Shown: positions 24,149 through 33,335, counted from the stretch's first letter. The stretch: DNA of 44,027 nt from Variovorax sp. E3 (GCF_016082275.1 NZ_MOWM01000054.1:1-44027), one strand, 5' to 3'. Numbers and translations: made by a program. Notes: a model not told the origin generated them from the letters alone.

Positions 24149-26497
24149 CTAGAGTTCCAGCACCAGCCGGCCTTCGCAGGCACGCGAGCAGCAGGCCATC
24201 ATCTTCGTGTTGGCATCGCGCTCCAAGCGCGTGAGCACCACGTCGCGGTGATCGACCTTGCCGGACAGCACGCGCACTTCGCACGAGCCGCACAGGCCTT
24301 CCTCGCAGTCGCTCTGCACATCGACGTTGGCGGCGCGCAGTGCGCTCAGCAGGGTCTGGTCGGGCGGCACGGTGAGCACGAGGCCGGAGTCCTTCAGCTC
24401 GACCTCGAAGGCATGCTCCTTCGACGGATCGAGCGTGGCCAGCGTCGACTCGAAATGCTCGACGCGCAGCGCGCCCTCGGGCCACGCGGCGCAGCAGCTT
24501 TCCAGCGCGTCGAGCATGCGCAGCGGGCCGCAGGCATAGACCTGTGCACCGGGCACGGGCTGCGCGAGCAGCGCCCGCAGGTCGTTGCGGCCGCCTTCGT
24601 CGGCGGCGTGCACATGCAGCCGCTCGCCATGCAGCGCGGCCAGCTCGTCGACCAGGGCCATGCGCGCGCGGCTGCGACCGCTGTAGTGCAGTTCGTAGTC
24701 CATGCCCAGCGCCCTGGCGCGCCGCGCCATCGCGCTGACCGGCGTGATGCCGATGCCGCCCGCGATGAAGATCGCCTTCTTCAGCGACTCGTCGAGCCGG
24801 AAGTGATTGCGCGGCCCGCGAATGCGCAGCCGGTCGCCCGGCTTCACGTTCGCATGCACCCAGGCCGAGCCGCCGCGCCCTTCGGGCTCGTGCAGCACGG
24901 CGATCTCGAACACGCCCGCCTCGTCGGGGTCGCCGCACAGCGAGTACTGGCGCGACAGCCCCGGCGTGCCGCATTCGACGTCGATGTGCGAGCCAGCCGT
25001 CCAGCGCGGCAGCGGCTTGCCGTCGGGCGACGCGAGCCGCAGCTTGACGACGCCTTCGGCCACCGGCGTCACGCGCTCCACCACCACCGGCCGCGCAATC
25101 GCATGCGCCGAGGGCTCGCCGATGCGCACCGGCACCCGCACGTCGCGCAGGCCCTTGTCGGCGCGCTCGGGGTTGGCGGCCGGGTCCCACTCCACGAGCA
25201 GGTGCTCGGGCCCGCGGAACGAGGTGTTCGGCACGTAGGTGAAGCGCTGCTCGCTCAGGCGCATGTGCGGCAGCCGGCGCGTGAACTCTTCCAGAAAGAT
25301 CTGCATCTCCATGCGCGCCAGGTTCTTGCCCATGCACTGGTGCGAGCCGTAGCCGAAGGTCAGGTGGTCGCTGGCGTTGTCGCGGCGGATGTCGAACAGG
25401 TCGGCATCGGCGAAGTGCCCCTCGTCGTGGTTGGCCGACGAGGTGACGATCAGGAGGCGCGAGCCCGCCGGCAGGTCGACGCCGTCGAGCTGCGTGTCCC
25501 TGGTCACGAGCCGGCGCCACGCGGCCACCGAGCCGTTGTGGCGCAGGCACTCTTCCACCGCGTTGGGAATGAGCCCCGGGTCTTCGCACAGCTCGCGCCA
25601 CACCTGCGGGTGCTGCAGCAGCAGCTTCACCGCGTTGGCGGTGGCGTTGGCCGTGGTCTCGTGCGCGGCCACGATGCCGGCCATCATCATCGAGTGCAGG
25701 TACGAGTCGGTCACCACCTCGGGGTGCAGCGCCTGCTTGCGGATGCCGTACTGCATCCAGCCGGGGGCGTCGGGGTCCTGCCGCATCTTGTCGAGCACCT
25801 TGCCGGCGTACTGCCAGAAGTTGCCGACCGCGTGCGCCACGGCCACCTGCTCCTCGGGCTTGGGGCGGCCCCAGGTGTTGACGGTGTGCGCAATGGAATA
25901 TTTGCGCAGCGTGTCCATGTCTTCCTCGGGCACACCGAGGAAGTGCAGCGCCACGGTGAGCGGAATTTCCCACAGCATCTGGTCGACGAGGTCGGCCTTG
26001 CCGTCGTCGATGAAGCGGTCGACATACGCGCGCGCCAGCTCGCGCACCATGGGCTCGTGGTGCTTGAGCGCCTCGGGCGTGAACGGGTCCATCAGCGCGC
26101 GGCGGCGCGGCATGTGGGCGGGCTCGTCCTCGTTCACCAGCGTGCGGTTCAGCGCGAAGCCGTAGCTGGCGAGCACGGCGTTGGCCTCTTCGCCGGTCGG
26201 CGTGATCTTCTCCAGCGCGTTCGACGGGCTGAAGGTGATGTTGTCGCGAAACACCGCCTTGATTTCCGCGTAGCGCGTGATCACCCAGTAGCCGAGCTTG
26301 GGGCTGTAGAAGATCGGCTCCTGCTCGCGCGCCCAGCGCACGTACTCGGGCGGGTCTTGCTGGTAGCCGTCCTCGAAGGGGTCGAAGCCGGCGGCGCGCT
26401 GGCTCACGGGGCAGCCCGTGGGCGTGCGCTCGGAAGACAGCGGGCCGTGCGCGACCGGGCAGCCGGAGGCGCGCTGGGGAGTGGCGGTGTCGGGCAT
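24149..26497 (-). CDS. Self-sufficient cytochrome P450-reductase fusion (CYP116B-like)
   Basis: A 782-residue natural fusion: P450 heme domain (1-430), then an FMN/NADH phthalate-dioxygenase-reductase-like domain (about 460-690) and a C-terminal [2Fe-2S] ferredoxin (about 695-782). Cys388 in FGYGSHQCMG is the heme ligand, AHETT (278-282) is the I-helix oxygen-activating motif, and Glu316-Arg319 is the ExxR pair. RQYSL and GGIGITPV bind flavin and nicotinamide, and CEEGLCGSCEV with a later Cys binds the cluster. This is the order in P450RhF and other CYP116B enzymes, which hydroxylate or dealkylate aromatics, thiocarbamates and alkanes with no partner proteins. It follows a TctC receptor by 10 bases and is divergent from IclR. 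All key residues are intact. Confidence 0.95.
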   Translation of the reverse strand: MPDTATPQRASGCPVAHGPLSSERTPTGCPVSQRAAGFDPFEDGYQQDPPEYVRWAREQEPIFYSPKLGYWVITRYAEIKAVFRDNITFSPSNALEKITPTGEEANAVLASYGFALNRTLVNEDEPAHMPRRRALMDPFTPEALKHHEPMVRELARAYVDRFIDDGKADLVDQMLWEIPLTVALHFLGVPEEDMDTLRKYSIAHTVNTWGRPKPEEQVAVAHAVGNFWQYAGKVLDKMRQDPDAPGWMQYGIRKQALHPEVVTDSYLHSMMMAGIVAAHETTANATANAVKLLLQHPQVWRELCEDPGLIPNAVEECLRHNGSVAAWRRLVTRDTQLDGVDLPAGSRLLIVTSSANHDEGHFADADLFDIRRDNASDHLTFGYGSHQCMGKNLARMEMQIFLEEFTRRLPHMRLSEQRFTYVPNTSFRGPEHLLVEWDPAANPERADKGLRDVRVPVRIGEPSAHAIARPVVVERVTPVAEGVVKLRLASPDGKPLPRWTAGSHIDVECGTPGLSRQYSLCGDPDEAGVFEIAVLHEPEGRGGSAWVHANVKPGDRLRIRGPRNHFRLDESLKKAIFIAGGIGITPVSAMARRARALGMDYELHYSGRSRARMALVDELAALHGERLHVHAADEGGRNDLRALLAQPVPGAQVYACGPLRMLDALESCCAAWPEGALRVEHFESTLATLDPSKEHAFEVELKDSGLVLTVPPDQTLLSALRAANVDVQSDCEEGLCGSCEVRVLSGKVDHRDVVLTRLERDANTKMMACCSRACEGRLVLEL

Positions 26498-26507
26498 GGC
26501 GTTCGGG

Positions 26508-27482
26508 TCAGTCGAGGGTGATCTTCAGGTCGCGGATCAGCTGGTGCCAGCGCACGGTTTCGTTCTTCAGCAGCTGGGCGTACTGCGCGGGCGTGTTGCC
26601 CACGGGCTCCACGCCGAAGTCGATCATGCGCGTGCGCACCGAGGGCTCGTTGATGGCCGCGACGATCTGGCGGTTCAGCGTGTTCACCACCTCGGGCGGC
26701 GTGGCCGAGGGCACCACCACGCCGACCAGCGCGGCGGCCTCGACGTTCTTGTAGCCCAGCTCGGCGAAGGTCGGCACGTCGGGCAGCTGCGGCAGGCGGG
26801 TGGCGTTGGCCACGGCCAGCGCGCGCACCTTGCCGCCCTTGATGAAGCCCGCGCCCGCGGCCAGGTCGACCATCATGGCCGGCAGCTGGCCGCCCACCAC
26901 GTCGGCCAGCGCCGGCGCGGCGCCCCGGTACGGCACGTGGACCATGAAGAGCTTGGCCTCCACCTTCAGCAGCTCCATCGCCAGGTGGTGCGGGCTGCCC
27001 GCGCCGGCCGAGGCGTAGTTGATGCCGCCGGGTTTGGCCTTCGCCTGCGCGATGAAGTCCTTGGCCGAGGCGAAGCCCGAGTTGTTGCCGACCACCAGGA
27101 TCATCGGGAACTTGCCCATCAGCGTGACCGGCGTGAGGTCCTTGGTGGGGCTGTAGGTCAGCGACTTGTACAGCGCCGGGTTGAACACCAGCGTGCCGTT
27201 GTCGGCCGACAGGACGGTGTAGCCGTCGGCGGGTGCGCGCGCGGTTTCGACGGCGGCCAGCGCGGTGTTGCCGCCGGGCTTGTTGTCGACCAGCACCGGC
27301 TGGCCGACCTGCGTCGACAGCGTCTGGCCGACCGTGCGCGCCAGGAAGTCGGAGCCGCCGCCGGCCGCGTACGGAACGATCCAGCGGATCGGCTTGGCCG
27401 GGAAGGTCTGGGCGCCGACGCCGGCGCTGGCGGCGGCAACGAAGGAAAGGACCGCGAGGCCGCGGGCAATGTGCTTCTTCAT
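26508..27482 (-). CDS. Bug/TctC-family periplasmic receptor
   Basis: A 324-residue solute-binding protein. The signal peptide ends at GVGAQ (about residue 25), followed by TFPAKPIRWIVPYAAGGGSD, VDNKPGGNTAL and HVPYRGAAPALADV, the family hallmarks. It is the first gene of a two-gene minus-strand unit with the CYP116B-like P450, so it may bind the P450 substrate or a product. The promoter region upstream, shared with the divergent iclR gene, carries two ATTGCGTAAT repeats. Its best-conserved relatives bind carboxylates, but the ligand here is unknown. Confidence 0.92.
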   Translation of the reverse strand: MKKHIARGLAVLSFVAAASAGVGAQTFPAKPIRWIVPYAAGGGSDFLARTVGQTLSTQVGQPVLVDNKPGGNTALAAVETARAPADGYTVLSADNGTLVFNPALYKSLTYSPTKDLTPVTLMGKFPMILVVGNNSGFASAKDFIAQAKAKPGGINYASAGAGSPHHLAMELLKVEAKLFMVHVPYRGAAPALADVVGGQLPAMMVDLAAGAGFIKGGKVRALAVANATRLPQLPDVPTFAELGYKNVEAAALVGVVVPSATPPEVVNTLNRQIVAAINEPSVRTRMIDFGVEPVGNTPAQYAQLLKNETVRWHQLIRDLKITLD

Positions 27483-27510
27483 GGGGTGTCTCCAGGTGTG
27501 GATATTGTGT

Positions 27511-27540
27511 ATTGCGTAATTATCATACGCATTGCGTAAT
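27511..27540. promoter_or_regulatory. Paired ATTGCGTAAT sites, probable IclR operator
   Basis: ATTGCGTAAT occurs at 27511-27520 and again at 27531-27540, exactly 20 bases apart, which is about two helical turns. A TGCGTA/TACGCA inverted repeat (27513-27518, 27526-27531; left arm read from within the first copy) overlaps them. The sites lie 28 bases upstream of the tctC gene and 57 bases upstream of iclR, where an IclR tetramer would be expected to bind. Confidence 0.65.
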
Positions 27541-27597
27541 CACAAAAACGCGGGTTTACCCGGCCGGACCGATCGAACACCTAACATCAGGGCCTTC

Positions 27598-28413
27598 ATG
27601 ACCCCATCCCCGGACTCTTCTTCCTCCCCCGCCCCGCGCGAGCGCCGCCAGCGCGTGCAATCCGCCGAGACCGGCATGGCCGTGCTCAAGGGGCTGGCGC
27701 ACCTGGGCGGGCGCAGCAGCCTCACGGCGCTGTCGACCCACGTCGCCGAAAGCCCGGCCAAGGTGCACCGCTACCTCGCCAGCCTGATGGAAGAAGGGCT
27801 GGTGCTGCAGGACGCGGCCTCGCAGCACTACTACCTGGGGCCCGAGGCCATCCAGATCGGGCTGGCCGCCATGCGCCAGGCCGACCCCATCCGCGTGGCC
27901 GAGCCCTGCCTGATCCGCCTGCGCGAATCGCTGGAGGTGACGTGCTTCATCGCGGTCATGGGCAACAAGGGCCCGACCATCGTGCGCTTCGAGGAACCGG
28001 GCCTGCCGGTCACGGTGAACGTGCGCGCGGGCTCGGTGATGTCGATGCTGTGGTCGGCCACCGGCCGCGCGTTCCTGGGGCTGCTCGACGAGTCGCGCGT
28101 GCTGGCGCTGGCCGAGCAGGAACTGGGCGAGGCCACGCCCGAAATGCGCGCGCAGCTCGACGCGAAAGACCCGATCGGCGCGCTGCGCCGCGAGGTGCGC
28201 CAGGCCCATTGCGCGAGCGTGAAGGACACCTACCTGCGCGGCATCAGCGCCGTGGCGGCGCCGGTGTACGACTACGCGGGCCGCGTGTGCGCGGTGATCA
28301 CCGCGCTGGGTGCCACGGGCGGGTTCGACCCCGCCATCGAGGGGCCCATTGCCGCGGCCGTGCGGCAGGAAGCCCGGGCCGCCAGCGCCCTGCTGGGCGC
28401 CTCGGCAACCTGA
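27598..28413 (+). CDS. IclR-family transcriptional regulator
   Basis: A 271-residue regulator. The winged helix covers about residues 17-80 (SAETGMAVLKGLAHLGG, SLTALSTHVAESPAKVHRYLASL), followed by the IclR effector domain (about 100-265) with SVMSMLWSATGRAFLG and the late GISAVAAPVYDYAGRVCAVIT, both typical. ATG 27598 is preferred; the 22 codons before it lack family character. It is divergent from the tctC-P450 unit and very likely controls it through the ATTGCGTAAT repeats. The effector may be the P450 substrate or product. Confidence 0.9.
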   Translation: MTPSPDSSSSPAPRERRQRVQSAETGMAVLKGLAHLGGRSSLTALSTHVAESPAKVHRYLASLMEEGLVLQDAASQHYYLGPEAIQIGLAAMRQADPIRVAEPCLIRLRESLEVTCFIAVMGNKGPTIVRFEEPGLPVTVNVRAGSVMSMLWSATGRAFLGLLDESRVLALAEQELGEATPEMRAQLDAKDPIGALRREVRQAHCASVKDTYLRGISAVAAPVYDYAGRVCAVITALGATGGFDPAIEGPIAAAVRQEARAASALLGASAT

Positions 28414-28432
28414 AAAACCGCAGGCGGAGGGC

Positions 28433-29257
28433 TCAGTCCGCCCAGACCACCGCGCCGCTCCATGCCGTCGCCAACACCACGATGCCGAAGGCGATGCGGT
28501 ACCAGGCGAACGGAATGAAGTTGTGGGTGCTGATGTAGCGCAGCAGCCAGCGCACGCACAGCCACGCGCTCACGAACGAGAACGCCAGCCCCACGGCGAA
28601 CAGCGGAATGTCGGCCACCGACAGCAGCGCGCGCTCCTTGTAGAGGCTGTACACGCCCGCCCCGATCAGCGTCGGAATGGCCAGGAAGAAAGAGAAGTCG
28701 GTCGCCGCCTGCCGCGACAGGCCCAGCAGCATGCCGCCGATGATGGTCGAGCCGCTGCGGCTGGTGCCCGGGATCATCGCGAAGCACTGCACCAGGCCGA
28801 CCTTGAGCGCGTCCCACGGCGTCATGTCGTCGACATGCTCGACGCGCACCGAGCCGGGCGGCCGCTTCTCGGCCCAGAGAATGATGAAGCCGCCGATGAT
28901 GAAGGTGCTCGCCACCACGGTCGGAATGAACAGGTGCGCCTTGATGACCTTGCCGAACAGCAGGCCCAGCACCACCGCCGGCAGGAAGCCGATGAAGATG
29001 TTCAGCGCCAGGCGCTGCGCCTTCGGCTGCCGGGGCAGCGCGACGACGGTCGACTTGATCTTCTGCCAGTAGACCAGGATCACCGCGAAGATCGCGCCGG
29101 TCTGGATGGCGATGTCGAACACCTTGGCCTTGTCGTCGTCGAAGCCGAGCAGCGAGCCCGCAAGAATCAGGTGGCCGGTCGACGAGATCGGCAGAAATTC
29201 GGTCAGCCCCTCCACGATGCCCATGACGGCGGCCTTGACCAGCAAAACGATGTCCAC
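28433..29257 (-). CDS. uppP: Undecaprenyl-diphosphate phosphatase (UppP/BacA)
   Basis: A 274-residue polytopic inner-membrane enzyme that recycles undecaprenyl diphosphate to the monophosphate carrier for peptidoglycan and other envelope polymers. EGLTEFLPISSTGHLIL near residue 17 and PGTSRSGSTIIGG near 170 are the two catalytic signatures. About eight membrane helices are visible. GTG 29257 is chosen because an AAGGAG ribosome site lies 5 bases upstream and the protein then begins VDIVLLVKAAVMG as in orthologues; an ATG at 29281 lies before that site. It is convergent with iclR with a 19-base gap. Confidence 0.95.
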   Translation of the reverse strand: MDIVLLVKAAVMGIVEGLTEFLPISSTGHLILAGSLLGFDDDKAKVFDIAIQTGAIFAVILVYWQKIKSTVVALPRQPKAQRLALNIFIGFLPAVVLGLLFGKVIKAHLFIPTVVASTFIIGGFIILWAEKRPPGSVRVEHVDDMTPWDALKVGLVQCFAMIPGTSRSGSTIIGGMLLGLSRQAATDFSFFLAIPTLIGAGVYSLYKERALLSVADIPLFAVGLAFSFVSAWLCVRWLLRYISTHNFIPFAWYRIAFGIVVLATAWSGAVVWAD

Positions 29258-29413
29258 GCGTACTCCTTGAAAGAGCCGCAATTATCACGATGGCGCAAGT
29301 CAGCCTGCGTTCAGGCGCGGGCGCAGGATACCCAGTTCGGGTGATATCCGCGGGCGGCGCGTTCGCCCATAGTGGATGCAGGCCGGGCGCGTGCACCCGG
29401 AGGAGTTTTGCCG

Positions 29414-30295
29414 ATGCGAACGTTCACCCCCGCGGACCGGCTCGAAGAGCACGTCTCGACCGCCGACGACCACGGCGAAGACCGCCGCAAGAACGCGCAG
29501 GACATCGAGAACGAACAGTGCGCCTCCATCCGGCGCGTGGCGCAGGCCACCGGCGCCTCGGCCGCCGAGCTGCAGCGGCTGATGCAGCGGCTGCAGGACA
29601 TCGACCGCTGCGGCCATGGCACCGGCATCGTGGCGCAGGGCCACATCGCGGCCGACCGCATGGAGTCGGTCATGCAGGCGCTGGACCTGGGCGACGGCAA
29701 CGTGGCCGAGCAGCGCTGCGATGCGGTGCAGTGCATCGACTTCTGGCTGCTCGAACCGCTGGACCCGGCGCACGACAAGAAGTGGTACGCCCGCTGGAAG
29801 TTCTGGAGCTTCATCCTCGGCGCGGCCACGCCCGAGGTCTCGCTCACGCTGCAGGGCCTGGCGCTGCGCCCCAGCGAGCCCGGCGACGCGCATGCCGACC
29901 TCGTGGCCAAGGCGCGCAAGGTGCTGGAGAGCTGGCGCCGCACGTCGGAGCCGCTGTTCTGGGCGGCGGTCGAGTGCTATGTGCGGCAGCAGTCGTTCTC
30001 GCTGGAAACGCAGGCCTACCTGATGCACTGCATTGCCGCCGTCTTCGCGGGCGACACCATGAAGCTGTCGAACGCGCAGAGCGAGCAGCTCGCCGGCGTG
30101 CTCACCGACACCTACTGCGACGCGCTGGGCACGTCGGCCACCATGCCTTCGGCGGACCTCTACCGGCGCCTGTCGCAGGGCCTGGAAGCGACCGACCGCG
30201 AAAGCGGCCTGGCGCGCATGCTGGGCCGCAGCGACGCGGCGCAGATCGCGATGACCGCGCTGTTCACCGTCATCGACGGCATGCGCTCACGCTGA
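29414..30295 (+). CDS. Hypothetical protein
   Basis: A 293-residue soluble protein I do not recognise. It is mostly helical, with no signal peptide or membrane segment. The N-terminal 45 residues are charged (ADRLEEHVSTADDHGEDRRKN). A KKWYARWKFWSFILG aromatic patch near residue 130 and several conserved-looking Trp and Cys residues follow. The start at 29414 has a GGAGGAG site 8 bases upstream. Its 3' end overlaps the convergent racemase-like gene by 9 bases. The composition matches flanking genes, so it appears to be a native protein of unknown function. Confidence 0.7.
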   Translation: MRTFTPADRLEEHVSTADDHGEDRRKNAQDIENEQCASIRRVAQATGASAAELQRLMQRLQDIDRCGHGTGIVAQGHIAADRMESVMQALDLGDGNVAEQRCDAVQCIDFWLLEPLDPAHDKKWYARWKFWSFILGAATPEVSLTLQGLALRPSEPGDAHADLVAKARKVLESWRRTSEPLFWAAVECYVRQQSFSLETQAYLMHCIAAVFAGDTMKLSNAQSEQLAGVLTDTYCDALGTSATMPSADLYRRLSQGLEATDRESGLARMLGRSDAAQIAMTALFTVIDGMRSR

Positions 30296-30928
30296 GCGCC
30301 GGCGCAGCGCGCGCACCGCGCTGTCGACCGTGGTCAACACCGGCAGGCCGCTGGCCGCCTCGCAGGCCGCGCGGGCCCGCGCCATGCTGAACTGCGCGAG
30401 CGCAAGGCGTGTGCAGCCGCGCTCGCGCAAGGCCGCGGCCTGCGCCGCGATGAGCGCATCGTGCCGCTGCGTGTCGCCGGCGTTCAGCGCGTCGAGCGCG
30501 CCTTCGGCCAGCGCGAGTTCGAGCGCGGTGCCCTGCGCAAACTCGGGCGGCATCGACGCCAGCGTGGGCGCGAAGGTGGCGATGAGCCCGAGCCTGCCCT
30601 GCCCTTGCGCCACCTCGTCGATCATGGCCTCGTTGGGCTTGAGCACCGGAATGCCCGCATGCCGCCGCGCCACCGCCTCGATGCAGGGCCCGAAGGCCGA
30701 GCAGGTGAAGAGAATGCCGCGCGCACCGGTGTCGACCGCGTACTGCGCCAGGCGCTGGAAGCGCTCGTGCATCGCCGCGTCCAGCCCCTTGCCTTCGCGT
30801 GCCAGGTCGGCCGACAGGCTGTCGTCCAGCAGGTTCATGCGCACCGCCTCGGGCCAGTCGCGCGCGAAGGCTTCGTTGATGGGCGCGACCGAGTGCGACA
30901 GCGCGTGGATCAGGGCAATGCGGGTCAT
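30287..30928 (-). CDS. Aspartate/glutamate racemase family protein lacking the second Cys
   Basis: A 213-residue protein of the Asp/Glu/hydantoin racemase superfamily. Cys76 in ILFTCSAFG is the first catalytic Cys. Where the second Cys normally occurs the sequence reads LALAQFSMARA (about 176-186), without Cys; Cys172 is nearby but out of register. Racemases need two bases, so this could instead be an isomerase or lyase of the maleate isomerase/arylmalonate decarboxylase type, some of which need a single Cys. It is the third gene of the aminotransferase unit, 5 bases after the binding protein, suggesting work on the same amino acid or its 2-oxo acid. ATG 30928 is used. Confidence 0.78.
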   Translation of the reverse strand: MTRIALIHALSHSVAPINEAFARDWPEAVRMNLLDDSLSADLAREGKGLDAAMHERFQRLAQYAVDTGARGILFTCSAFGPCIEAVARRHAGIPVLKPNEAMIDEVAQGQGRLGLIATFAPTLASMPPEFAQGTALELALAEGALDALNAGDTQRHDALIAAQAAALRERGCTRLALAQFSMARARAACEAASGLPVLTTVDSAVRALRRRSA

Positions 30929-30933
30929 GAAGT

Positions 30934-31844
30934 TCAGATGCCCTTCGACGAGGGGTTCGCGAACGCGTCCTTCGTCTCGGCGTTCAGCGGGTAGTTGATG
31001 TTGATGCCCTTGGGCGGAATCGGCGACATGAACCACTTGGTGTAGAGCTTTTCCATCTCGCCCGACTTCATCATGCCCGACACCACGCGGTCGACCAGCG
31101 CCTTGAAGGCCGGGTCGCCTTGCGGAACATGAGCGACTGGTTCTCGGTGCGCAGGCTCTCGCCGGTGATCATGAAGTCCTTGGGGTTGCGCGCGTTCGCG
31201 AGCTGCCCGGCCAGCAGGATGTCGTCGAGCACGAAGGCCTGGGCGCGGCCGCTTTCCACCAGCAGGAACGAGTCGCTGTGGTCCTTGCCCGCGAGGTTGG
31301 TCACGTCCAGCCCGCGGCCCTTGTCGGCCTCGCGCAGCAGGCGGAACGACGTGGTGCCGCTGGTGGTGGCCACCGTCTTGCCCTGCAGGTCGGCAATGCT
31401 CCGGATGCCCGAATCGGCCTTGACCAGCATGCGCACGTTGTAGCGGAAGATGTCCGGCGAGAACGCCACCTGCTTCTGCCGCTCGACCAGGTTGGTGGTG
31501 GAGCCGCACTCGATGTCGACCGTGCCGTTCTGCACCAGCGGCATGCGGTTGGCCGAAGTCACGGCCTGATACTTGATCTCGATGGCCGGCATCTTCAGCT
31601 CGCTCTTCACGGCCTCGACGATGCGGTTGCAGATCTCGATGCTGTAGCCGATGGGCTTGAGGTTGCTGTCCAGGTACGAGAAGCCGAACGACGACTCGCG
31701 GTACCCGAAGGTGATGGCGCCGCTGGCCTTGATCTTGGCAAGCGTGTCGCCCTCCTGGGCCTGCGCGGCGTGCGGCAGCAGCACCGCGAAAGCCACGGCG
31801 AACGCGGCGGCAAGAGACGAAAACAACGGACGTGGCTTGGGCAT
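30934..31844 (-). CDS. Amino-acid ABC transporter substrate-binding protein (apparent 1-base frameshift)
   Basis: A periplasmic protein of about 303 residues after repair, of the GltI-like family 3 binding proteins. A signal peptide ends at AAQA. TLAKIKASGAITFGYRESS, GYSIEICNRIVEAVK and NRMPLVQNGTVDIECGSTTN match glutamate/aspartate-type receptors. The frame breaks after QSLMFRK: GDPAFKALVDRVVSGMMKSG continues in another frame, and one extra C on the plus strand near 31117-31120 restores it. AGGAG precedes ATG 31844 by 6 bases. There are no permease or ATPase genes next to it. It sits between the aminotransferase and the racemase-like gene. Confidence 0.85.
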
Positions 31845-31900
31845 GGAACGCTCCTGTGAAGGACGGTGAAGGGGAAAAAACGCGAAAAGAAAGCGTGCGC

Positions 31901-33235
31901 TCAGCGCGCGGCGGCACGTGTCACCGCATCGATGGATTCGGCCAGGCGCGTGGCGATCGATTGCAGGTCTTGCCGCGTCGCGATGAACGGCGGCGCCAGC
32001 AGCACGTGGTCGCCCTGCCGGCCGTCGACCGTGCCGCCGAAGGGGTAGCACAGCAGGCCGCGCGCCATCGCGTCTTTCTTGATGAGCGCATTGACCTTGA
32101 GCGCCGGATCGAACGGCGTCTTGCCGCCCCGGTCGGCCACCAGCTCCAGGCCCCAGAAGAAACCGCGGCCGCGGATGTCGCCCACGTGCGGATGCGCGCC
32201 CAGTGCCTCGGCCAGCATCGCGCCGAAGGCGACGCCGTCCGTGCGCACCTTGGCGACCAGGCCGTCGCGCCGGATCACTTGCTGCACCGCGAGCGCGGCG
32301 GCGCAGGCCATCGGGTGGCCCAGGTAGGTGTGGCCGTGCTGGAAGAAGCCGCTGCCCTTGGACATGGCCTCGACGATACGGCGCTGCGCCAGCACCGCGC
32401 CCACGGGCTGGTAGCCGCCGCCCAGGCCCTTGGCGACGGTCATGAGGTCGGGCACCACGCCCTCCTGCGCGCAGGCGTGCAGCGAGCCGGTGCGGCCCAT
32501 GCCGCACATCACCTCGTCGAGGATCAGCAGCACGCCGTATTTGTCGCACACCGCGCGCACCGCCTTGAAGTAGCCGGGCACGGGCGTGAGCACGCCGGCC
32601 GTGGCGCCGCCCACGGTTTCGGCGACGAAGGCGATCACGCGGTCCGCGCCCTGCGCGACGATGGCCGCCTCGAGTTCGGCCGCCAGGCGCAGGCCGTACT
32701 GCTCGGCGCTTTCGTCGGCGCGCTGCTCGCGGTACGGGTAGCACGGCGACACGTGCGTGGCCGGCACGAGGATCGGCGCGAAGGGCTCGCGCCGCCACGC
32801 GTTGCCGCCCACCGCCAGCGCGCCCAGCGTGTTGCCGTGGTAGCTCTGGCGCCGCGCGATGAAGTGCGTGCGCTGCGGCTGGCCGATTTCCACGAAGTAC
32901 TGGCGCGCCATCTTCAGCGCGGCCTCCACCGCCTCGGAGCCGCCGCTCACGAGGTAGACGTGGCTCATGCCCTCGGGCGCGGAGCCGATGAGCTCGTCGG
33001 CCAGTTGCTCGGCCACCTCGCTCGTGAAGAAGCTGGTGTGGGCATAGGCCAGCGTGTCGAGCTGCGCGTGCATGGCGGCCAGCACCTCGGGGTGCGCATG
33101 GCCCAGCGAGGACACGGCCGCGCCGCCTGACGCGTCGAGGTATTCGCGGCCCTCGGCGTCGCGGATGAACATGCCGTGCGAGCCGGCGGCAACGGGCGGG
33201 GTCTGGCGAAGGTGGCGGTGAAAGACGTGCGTCAT
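31901..33235 (-). CDS. Class III PLP-dependent aminotransferase
   Basis: A 444-residue enzyme of fold type I. Lys269 in TVAKGLGGGYQ forms the Schiff base with pyridoxal phosphate. Asp240 in LILDEVMCGMGRTG binds its ring nitrogen, and SGGSEAVEAALKMARQY binds phosphate. These motifs match the omega-amino-acid/amine:pyruvate and taurine-type group. The frame is open upstream through the divergent promoter, but ATG 33235 gives the family N-terminus (HVFHRHLRQTPPVAAGSHG). It is first in a minus-strand unit with the amino-acid-binding and racemase-like genes, 17 to 100 bases downstream of three GGAAC-type sites that probably bind RpiR. The amino donor is unknown. Confidence 0.9.
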   Translation of the reverse strand: MTHVFHRHLRQTPPVAAGSHGMFIRDAEGREYLDASGGAAVSSLGHAHPEVLAAMHAQLDTLAYAHTSFFTSEVAEQLADELIGSAPEGMSHVYLVSGGSEAVEAALKMARQYFVEIGQPQRTHFIARRQSYHGNTLGALAVGGNAWRREPFAPILVPATHVSPCYPYREQRADESAEQYGLRLAAELEAAIVAQGADRVIAFVAETVGGATAGVLTPVPGYFKAVRAVCDKYGVLLILDEVMCGMGRTGSLHACAQEGVVPDLMTVAKGLGGGYQPVGAVLAQRRIVEAMSKGSGFFQHGHTYLGHPMACAAALAVQQVIRRDGLVAKVRTDGVAFGAMLAEALGAHPHVGDIRGRGFFWGLELVADRGGKTPFDPALKVNALIKKDAMARGLLCYPFGGTVDGRQGDHVLLAPPFIATRQDLQSIATRLAESIDAVTRAAAR

Positions 33236-33251
33236 GGCGGATCGGGTAGTT

Positions 33252-33335
33252 GGAACTAACGTTTCGGTTGAATTATTGTTTGGAACATTTGTTCCGTCAA
33301 CCGTCGGCGTAAAACACCTCCGGTACATTTGTTCC
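33252..33335. promoter_or_regulatory. Three phased GGAAC-N4-GTTCC sites, probable RpiR operators
   Basis: GGAACATTTGTTCC (33282-33295) is a perfect 5+4+5 palindrome. GGTACATTTGTTCC (33322-33335) has one change and GGAACTAACGTTTC (33252-33265) one change. Their centres are 30 and 40 bases apart, so all face the same side of the helix. They fill the 126-base gap between the divergent aminotransferase and rpiR genes. Confidence 0.75.
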
